The position numbers were made by a program, and so were the translations under genes. This document shows positions 44,409-49,076 of a DNA stretch of 49,076 nucleotides, in pieces. The DNA lies in contig CAQGLR010000026.1 in NCBI GenBank assembly GCA_948794795.1, forward strand, positions 1-49,076. The letters are read 5' to 3'. This DNA is from an uncultured Lachnospiraceae bacterium (GTDB taxonomy: Bacteria; Bacillota; Clostridia; Lachnospirales; Lachnospiraceae). The number at the start of each line of letters is the position of its first letter. The first letter of the stretch is position 1. Below the pieces are notes generated by a model. That model did not search any database. It worked only from the letters and a program-made list of their open reading frames with translations, and had not been told where the DNA came from.

Positions 44409-45407
44409 CTATCTCTGCTTTTTTTCATGGTTTTTAGGTTTTTCTGGTGCAGTCCCATCCAGGCGTTTTGCCGAGATATCCGCTGCCATAGAAAGCCTGC
44501 GCTGCTCTTTTTCATAATAATATACCTGGTTGGAAAGCCTTTCGTTTAGTGGGACCTGTCCAAGATTGACTTCCTCCACCATTTCCGCCAGTATTTCCGA
44601 ACTGCCAATATCCGCAGGAACTGCTATCACTTCATGGATTGAAGACGGCAGGATATATAAATCCTTCCCAGTCTCTTCTGCCAGACCATGGAGTGTATCT
44701 TCAAATACCATAGAAACGGCTCCGTTTATCTGGCAGCTGTTTGTAACCACATACATTGGAAAACTTGCTGGCGTTTTCCCCAGAATGATACCCACATCTT
44801 CTTCTGGAATCCCTTCTTCCATAAGCATCCCTTTTAAAATATCTGCCATATCTGCTACCTTTGGCGGCATAATCTTTTTTGTGTTTTCCTTAGCCATCTG
44901 AAACATCTTCTCTTCAGAAAGCCCCATGCTTCCAGCTATCCTGTCATTTACAAGAACAGAAGACACCACGCTCTGGTCCATGCTGGTAACATAACGGCAG
45001 ACAATGGATAAATCCTGGAACGGACGGTTGGGCACGTCTTTTAAAAGCTCCCTGTTCTGTTCCGTATTGATTAATGACAGGACCAGCTTTGTTTCCGGCT
45101 CCGAAAAAGCAATTCCTGCCATTTCCTGCGCATGTTCCATACCCTCCAAAAGACGCATAGCGGCCGTTTCCAATGTTCCTTTTAAATCTCCGGTACTCTT
45201 GTAATCTTCATACAATTCCTGTAAATAAAGCACTGGTGCAGCAGCCATACCTTCTTTTCCTGTTTCTTTCATCTGCATATACAACCCGTCCAGCGTACCA
45301 TTCACTTTCTGCACGGGCTTCACGTCCACATTGTAATGTACAAATTTTTTCGGCATATAATCCTTTATGCTTTCTTTTACAACTTCTTTAAAAACATCAT
45401 AATCCAT
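44409..45407 (-). CDS. DUF5688-family protein
   Basis: 332 residues, GGAAGGAG ribosome binding site. Recognisable pieces: FKEVVKESIKDYMPKKF, RPFQDLSIVCRYV, SVLVNDRIAGSMGLSEEKMF and DLYILPSSIHEVIAVPAD. The family is abundant in plasmids and integrative elements of Lachnospiraceae and has no known biochemical activity. C-terminal coiled, basic tail. Confidence 0.8.
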   Translation of the reverse strand: MDYDVFKEVVKESIKDYMPKKFVHYNVDVKPVQKVNGTLDGLYMQMKETGKEGMAAAPVLYLQELYEDYKSTGDLKGTLETAAMRLLEGMEHAQEMAGIAFSEPETKLVLSLINTEQNRELLKDVPNRPFQDLSIVCRYVTSMDQSVVSSVLVNDRIAGSMGLSEEKMFQMAKENTKKIMPPKVADMADILKGMLMEEGIPEEDVGIILGKTPASFPMYVVTNSCQINGAVSMVFEDTLHGLAEETGKDLYILPSSIHEVIAVPADIGSSEILAEMVEEVNLGQVPLNERLSNQVYYYEKEQRRLSMAADISAKRLDGTAPEKPKNHEKKQR

Positions 45408-45549
45408 GCTCTGCTCCTTCCTTTCCCCAGTACATATACGGGATATGCTCTTATTTGCCTACAAAAAAGCCAGAATAAATATCCAGCTTTCTGTCTGCAT
45501 CTCCTGTTATCCAGTTAAAAAATGCCTCAGATGCCCTCCTTTCTTTATA

Positions 45550-45572
45550 AAAAGCCATGGTTTTCCATGGCT
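45550..45572 (-). terminator. Rho-independent terminator of the parMR operon
   Basis: AGCCATGG (45553-45560), loop of four, CCATGGCT (45565-45572). On the minus strand it is followed directly by UUUUU. Lies about 95 bp past the small membrane protein gene. Confidence 0.85.
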
Positions 45573-45665
45573 ATGTAATATATATCTATGTTTATGTGGC
45601 TTTATGTTAATCCCCACATGTCACGCTTATGCGTGGCACAAACACAAACCAAATGAATTTCCTTG

Positions 45666-45845
45666 TCATTTCTGGCTGGATAAACCAGACACAGCAGCCA
45701 CCATACACAATGTGATGACTAACAGCAGCAGGAACAGCTTCAACAGGCAACATGCAGCCCCTACTGACAGCCATACGATATATAAAAATACTTTCATTAT
45801 AATAAACAGCGTTTTCCATGTTTTCTTTAAAATAATTCCTGCCAT
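45666..45845 (-). CDS. Small membrane protein at the end of the parMR operon
   Basis: 59 residues, MAGIILKKTWKTLFIIMKVF, with AGAGAGGGCAGG upstream. Two hydrophobic segments (about 12-36 and 37-54: LLKLFLLLLVITLCMVAAV). A different frame here (45607-45867) is longer but has no such pattern and a worse start. Small hydrophobic proteins of this kind are frequent in transfer regions; function unknown. Confidence 0.7.
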   Translation of the reverse strand: MAGIILKKTWKTLFIIMKVFLYIVWLSVGAACCLLKLFLLLLVITLCMVAAVSGLSSQK

Positions 45846-45863
45846 TGTCCTGCCCTCTCTGCA

Positions 45864-46304
45864 TCATCCCCAGCCGCTGGCTAATTCCGCCATGATGTGG
45901 TCTTCCTCTGTTTCAATACTGTCGTTGTTCTCTGTTTCTTCCATATTTTCTGTACCTGCAGAAACCTTTGGTGACACTGCTGTCACTGCCGGCGGCCGGC
46001 CACCAGCCAGTGCAATTCCAAGAATCCTCACTACTTCATCCCTTGCCTGTTCCCTGATGTCCGCACAAATACCTGCAAAATCTTCCCTTGTAAGGTATTC
46101 TTTCTCTTTCTTTTCCCCAGGCTGCGCTACAAGATTTTCCCCGTCAAGACTGCGGATATAAAAATCTATAGAATCCATGATAAACTTATTGACTGACTTA
46201 TGGATTTCCGTATTCAGGTTTGCCAAGACTTTTTCCACCCTCTGGTGCTGTTCATTATCCATATTCAGGCGCAGGCTGTGGTAGCATATATTTGTTTTTG
46301 CCAT
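45864..46304 (-). CDS. ParR-like partition partner
   Basis: 146 residues, AAGGTGATTTT upstream. N-terminal YHSLRLNMDNEQHQRVEKVL and HKSVNKFIMDSIDFYIRS fit a ribbon-helix-helix DNA-binding domain, followed by an acidic disordered tail (EETENNDSIETEEDHIM). Directly follows the ParM-like gene with a 4-bp gap, the classic parMR order. Predicted to bind a centromere and cap ParM filaments. Confidence 0.75.
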   Translation of the reverse strand: MAKTNICYHSLRLNMDNEQHQRVEKVLANLNTEIHKSVNKFIMDSIDFYIRSLDGENLVAQPGEKKEKEYLTREDFAGICADIREQARDEVVRILGIALAGGRPPAVTAVSPKVSAGTENMEETENNDSIETEEDHIMAELASGWG

Positions 46305-46308
46305 AAAA

Positions 46309-47229
46309 TCACCTTAATTTCCCTTTTATAGTTGATAAAAATACTTTTCCAAGATGTTCATATCCTTTTGCATTAGCACGTATATCTTCAATATACTTGA
46401 TATTTGCACCTTTCTGTGTGCCGAATTTTTTCATAACAGATGCACCGCCTCCGACAAAAACAATAGGCGTCACATCCAGGTTATAGCCATGCTCTTTGAT
46501 TATATGGTAAATTTTTTCCACAAACCTATCAAGATGCCCCTGCACGATAGCCATATAATTTTCAGGAAGGTTTCCTTTCCCTGCCATAACCTGCTGTATC
46601 ACAGATTCTTCCAGTTCCTGCCCCAGCTGCCTGACACATTCCTCATTGATTTCCCTCATGCAGCGTATCAGCCCCTGTGGGCTTGTCACACACTCCTGTT
46701 CCTGTGGCCTGCCGTCCATGATTGGCATTATATCCACAGTCCACGAACCAATATCTACTACCACTACGCGTTCAGGCAGCGCAGCAATCCTGTCAGATAC
46801 CGCTGCATAGCACTGTGGAAACACCGATACCCTGGCAATCCTTGCTTTGTATCTTTTCTTTTCAAAATGGAATGTTACTTCTTTATTCCTGGAAAGATAA
46901 TTTATAAACTCCTGTTTCTCCGCACCGAACCTTGTCAACGGAAGCCCCGCAGAAACCAGCACATCCGCCTCCTTTTTCCCACGCCTGTACAGCTCCTTTG
47001 CTAATGCTGCCAACGTTAAAATATAAAAGCTGTTATTTTCCACCTTGCAATCCCGGACTTCCAGGCGTTTCCCACCTACTTTATAATAAACACCGTCAAA
47101 TTCCACCACATTATCAAAAAATGCTGGTTCTGTTGTGATTTCTTTTACCCCTGTAGTAAATACCTGTGTTGCTGTTTTCATATTTGACCAGCCATGGTCT
47201 ATCCCAATAATTTCAATACGTTTATCCAA
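46309..47229 (-). CDS. parM: ParM/StbA-like plasmid segregation actin
   Basis: 306 residues, probably from TTG 47229 (AAGGAGG eight bases upstream). Actin-fold ATPase motifs: IGIDHGWSNMKTATQ (phosphate 1), VVVDIGSWTVDIMPI (phosphate 2) and TPIVFVGGGASVMKKF (adenosine). Segregates plasmid copies by filament growth. Together with the relaxase remnant it shows that this part was a plasmid. Confidence 0.9.
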   Translation of the reverse strand: MDKRIEIIGIDHGWSNMKTATQVFTTGVKEITTEPAFFDNVVEFDGVYYKVGGKRLEVRDCKVENNSFYILTLAALAKELYRRGKKEADVLVSAGLPLTRFGAEKQEFINYLSRNKEVTFHFEKKRYKARIARVSVFPQCYAAVSDRIAALPERVVVVDIGSWTVDIMPIMDGRPQEQECVTSPQGLIRCMREINEECVRQLGQELEESVIQQVMAGKGNLPENYMAIVQGHLDRFVEKIYHIIKEHGYNLDVTPIVFVGGGASVMKKFGTQKGANIKYIEDIRANAKGYEHLGKVFLSTIKGKLR

Positions 47230-47294
47230 AACTTATGCCTCCTTATTTTTAATACCGTCTGTACTTGCATGGCTGCTATGCCACATCTGGCAGA

Positions 47295-47579
47295 CTATGC
47301 GCTCCATTCCATGCCATCTTTTCCCAAAATTCTTTTCATACATGGAAAACAGTAACCTTCCTGTTTTTTGTAAGAACAACCATAACATGGACTGTCTTTA
47401 TCTGCCTGACCCTGTAATCCTGCCATTTCCTTTGTACAATGCTGTGCAATGCACTGGCGGCTGTTTCCATAAAAATACCTGCAGTGCAGGCACTCCTGTA
47501 AATTCTGGTCCATTTTAGCATGAAACCTGACAATTTTTTCCTGTTTTACAAGCTTTTGCACCCTTACATTAATTTCCAT
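47295..47579 (-). CDS. Small cysteine-rich protein
   Basis: 94 residues from ATG 47579 (AGGAGGG upstream). Two Cys clusters: CLHCRYFYGNSRQCIAQHC and CYGCSYKKQEGYCFPCMK, likely two zinc or FeS sites. First gene of the parM transcript. No family recognised; a small DNA- or RNA-binding regulator is plausible. Confidence 0.65.
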   Translation of the reverse strand: MEINVRVQKLVKQEKIVRFHAKMDQNLQECLHCRYFYGNSRQCIAQHCTKEMAGLQGQADKDSPCYGCSYKKQEGYCFPCMKRILGKDGMEWSA

Positions 47580-47682
47580 AATAACCAGCCCTCCTTTCCT
47601 GATGGCAAAAGTCCTGTAATTTTCCAGACCGGACACACTCTTTTTTCTGTCATAGCTTATATCTTCCTTTCCCTCCATAAAA

Positions 47683-47746
47683 AACAGGACTGCCACAGCT
47701 ATACAGGCATGGCGGATGCCATGCTAAGAGCTAACCCAGTCCTGTT
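47683..47746 (-). terminator. Terminator/attenuator in the leader of the parM operon
   Basis: AACAGGACTG (47683-47692) and CAGTCCTGTT (47737-47746) are perfect arms; inside is a second hairpin GCATGGC/GCCATGC. On the minus strand the outer stem ends in UUUUUU. It lies about 100 bp upstream of the first gene, so it either ends transcription coming from parA or is a control point for the par operon. Confidence 0.65.
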
Positions 47747-47757
47747 AAAATCTAACT

Positions 47758-48060
47758 ATAACAAATGAAACCAAAAATTATATTTGTTATTCCATTTACT
47801 ATAACAGCCAGCATACATGCAGGATACACAGCCGGCCAACATACATAATATATGCACCCATACTATGCCTCTGCCCATGCCTGTAATACCTCTGTGCTGC
47901 TTCTTTTAAAATTTCACCTCACATTCCATAAAAGCCCAAACATGGCTTACAAACATAACCATATCTCACTTTTTCCATAAATACAGGTTCTGGTTCCAGA
48001 CGGCGCCATCCTTATCCATAACCATGGTTTAGATGTTAAAAAAAATAGGACTAAATTAGG
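47758..48060. other. Non-coding region with short repeats, possible centromere
   Basis: A 9-bp inverted pair ATAACAAAT (47758-47766) and ATTTGTTAT (47782-47790), then CAGCC-containing repeats about 24 bp apart (47805 and 47829) and several ATGC words. parMR systems often keep their centromere upstream of parM. No gene seen. Weak evidence. Confidence 0.35.
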
Positions 48061-48089
48061 CTCAACCCCTTGATTTTACTGGGTTTCTT

Positions 48090-48878
48090 CTAACTTGTCC
48101 CTATTATAACACGGGCATTTGTCAAAGACTGGTACGCCCCCGCAACCTTGCCCTTTGGGTCATGCTCATAGATGCTTATGCCCTCTGCGGACGTTTCCGC
48201 CGCCCTCACCGACATCGGTATGCTGTTCTCAAATATCCTTACTTTGCTTCCATAAGTTTCGATAAGCAGCGCCGTAATGTCCCTTGCATAGTTGGTACGG
48301 TTATCCACCATTGTCAGCAGAATGCCCTCAATCTCCAGTTTTGGGTTAATCTGCCGCTTTACCTTGCCTATGGTCTTAATAAGCTGTTCCAGTCCTTTTA
48401 CGGGCAGGTATGCCGCCTGAACGGGAATGAGTATGCTGTCCGCACAGGCAAAGGCATTTATGGTAACCATGCCCAAAGATGGCATACAGTCAATCAGTAT
48501 ATAACTGTATCTGTCCCTCACCTGCTCTATGTAGGAACGAAGCACCAGCTCACGGCTCATGACATTCACAAGGGATACTTCCATGCCTGACAGCTCAATG
48601 TTTCCCGGCATCAGGTCAATGCCCTCCCCATGCTTTAAGATACCGTAGCCCGGTTCCATTTCTTCATCGTTGATTACCTTCTCCAGTACATTTGCAAGGG
48701 TGACTTCCAGCTTGTCCGGCTCTGTGAAGCCTAAACTTGCAGTCAGGCTTCCCTGTGCGTCCGCATCAATCACTAAGACTTTCTTTCCCTGCTTTGCCAG
48801 CCCAATCCCTAAGCTGCCTGTTGTGGTGGTCTTGCCCACTCCGCCCTTTTGGTTTGCTATTGCTATCACTTTACACAT
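48090..48878 (-). CDS. parA: ParA/Soj-type partition ATPase with replaced C-terminus
   Basis: 262 residues, GGAGGAA upstream. Deviant Walker A KGGVGKTTTT, Walker A' VLVIDADAQGSLTASLG, Walker B YILIDCMPSLG and the VDNRTNYARDI segment. Up to AGAYQSLT it is normal; the last nine residues (NARVIIGTS) do not look like the family. The bases just before parB, 41 kb away, read in frame as QAEEVLGNGQ-stop, which would be a natural end. ParA drives DNA segregation together with ParB. Confidence 0.88.
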   Translation of the reverse strand: MCKVIAIANQKGGVGKTTTTGSLGIGLAKQGKKVLVIDADAQGSLTASLGFTEPDKLEVTLANVLEKVINDEEMEPGYGILKHGEGIDLMPGNIELSGMEVSLVNVMSRELVLRSYIEQVRDRYSYILIDCMPSLGMVTINAFACADSILIPVQAAYLPVKGLEQLIKTIGKVKRQINPKLEIEGILLTMVDNRTNYARDITALLIETYGSKVRIFENSIPMSVRAAETSAEGISIYEHDPKGKVAGAYQSLTNARVIIGTS

Positions 48879-48899
48879 GGTCTTATTCCTCCGGTTTGT

Positions 48900-49076
48900 T
48901 TATTTTTCTTTTACATTCGCTTTCTGCACTTCCACATAAACCCTGTAAAACCTGTTAGTCCCTTTGTTCCTGTAAAGTTCGGAAAATTCCGTCACGACCA
49001 CTTTCGGCTGTCTTTTCAGAATTTTCTCGAACCACTTAATATCATTCCTTGTTCCCATCAGTCGAATTTTCAGCAC
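48900..49076 (-). CDS. DUF3970-family small protein (touches window edge)
   Basis: 58 residues reading LKIRLMGTRNDIKWFEKIL, later YRNKGTNRFYRVYVEV. This matches the short DUF3970 (YvzF-like) proteins that precede parA in integrative elements. The frame begins with GTG at the last bases of the window, which may be the true start, or the gene may extend outside. Stop codon 21 bp before the parA start. Function unknown. Confidence 0.75.
   Translation of the reverse strand: MLKIRLMGTRNDIKWFEKILKRQPKVVVTEFSELYRNKGTNRFYRVYVEVQKANVKEK

Noticed and set aside
45607..45867. 86-codon frame after the ParR-like gene
   Set aside because: The overlapping frame 45666-45845 has a better ribosome binding site and a clear two-helix membrane pattern.
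8040..48110. Second IS3 end near 48100 (ACAAGTTAGA shared with the IS3 right end), implying a composite transposon
   Set aside because: Only ten bases match, without transposase remains or a consistent flanking duplication; not enough to claim.
48090..48130. Promoter TTGACA/TATAAT at the end of parA
   Set aside because: The two boxes are only 11 bp apart, too close for sigma-A recognition.

Overview
The window is low-GC Firmicute DNA. Gene content points to a gut Clostridia lineage, most likely Lachnospiraceae: agr-type cyclic peptide signalling, DUF5688, a DUF3991/TOPRIM protein, DUF3970-ParA-ParB genes, ISLre2/ISAs1/IS66/RIT mobile DNA and a recombinase-trio element. It is accessory DNA (integrative element and plasmid material). 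No rRNA, tRNA, CRISPR array or core metabolic gene is visible.

Layout. (1) 1-6365: right part of an element. It holds three perfect DnaA boxes (597-630), a GC-rich structured non-coding block, small genes, a divergent XRE repressor region, a two-TM surface protein, a PIN-type toxin-antitoxin unit and a large serine recombinase that ends exactly where parB is cut off. (2) 6366-10560: truncated parB, an IS3-type element, and one unknown gene broken three times (IS3, IS66 remnant, ISLre2-type MITE); each of the last two has a clean target duplication. (3) 10557-11502: sdpR-sdpI pair. (4) 11547-15448: a decayed recombinase-in-trio (RIT) element with perfect terminal repeats and an ISAs1 insertion, then an IS4 transposase fragment. 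(5) 16410-28999: an apparently intact minus-strand operon for a ribosomally made, post-translationally modified peptide. Order of transcription: radical SAM enzyme, PqqD-like/GNAT fusion, 66-residue precursor, peptide ABC exporter, unknown protein, ABC ATPase, CPBP protease, SAM methyltransferase, B12-binding radical SAM enzyme, YIP1 protein, membrane-fusion adaptor, FtsX permease, SdpI-like protein. (6) 29230-37830: IS remnants around a complete agr system (agrD at 30384-30539, agrC, agrA, agrB), with agrB split from the rest by nested IS66, ISAs1 and IS4-type insertions. (7) 38391-47579: plasmid functions (relaxase pseudogene carrying ISLre2, MobC, a TOPRIM protein, DUF5688, ParR-like and ParM-like segregation genes). 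(8) 48090-49076: parA and DUF3970.

The main candidate for a new system is the peptide operon. The precursor has no cysteine. It has Asn at residues 22, 28, 34 and 40 (an exact NX5N repeat) followed by a Val/Ala-rich tail. The cluster encodes a radical SAM enzyme, a B12 radical SAM enzyme and a methyltransferase with an NPPF motif. Together these recall the polytheonamide/aeronamide class of epimerised, N- and C-methylated pore-forming peptides, but with a very short leader, the reverse order of Asn-repeat and hydrophobic parts, and an unusual RRE-acyltransferase fusion. The functional assignment is inference; the sequence features are directly visible.

A second structural point: the end of ParA and the start of ParB, normally adjacent, appear to lie 41 kb apart with all of regions 2 (part) to 7 between them.
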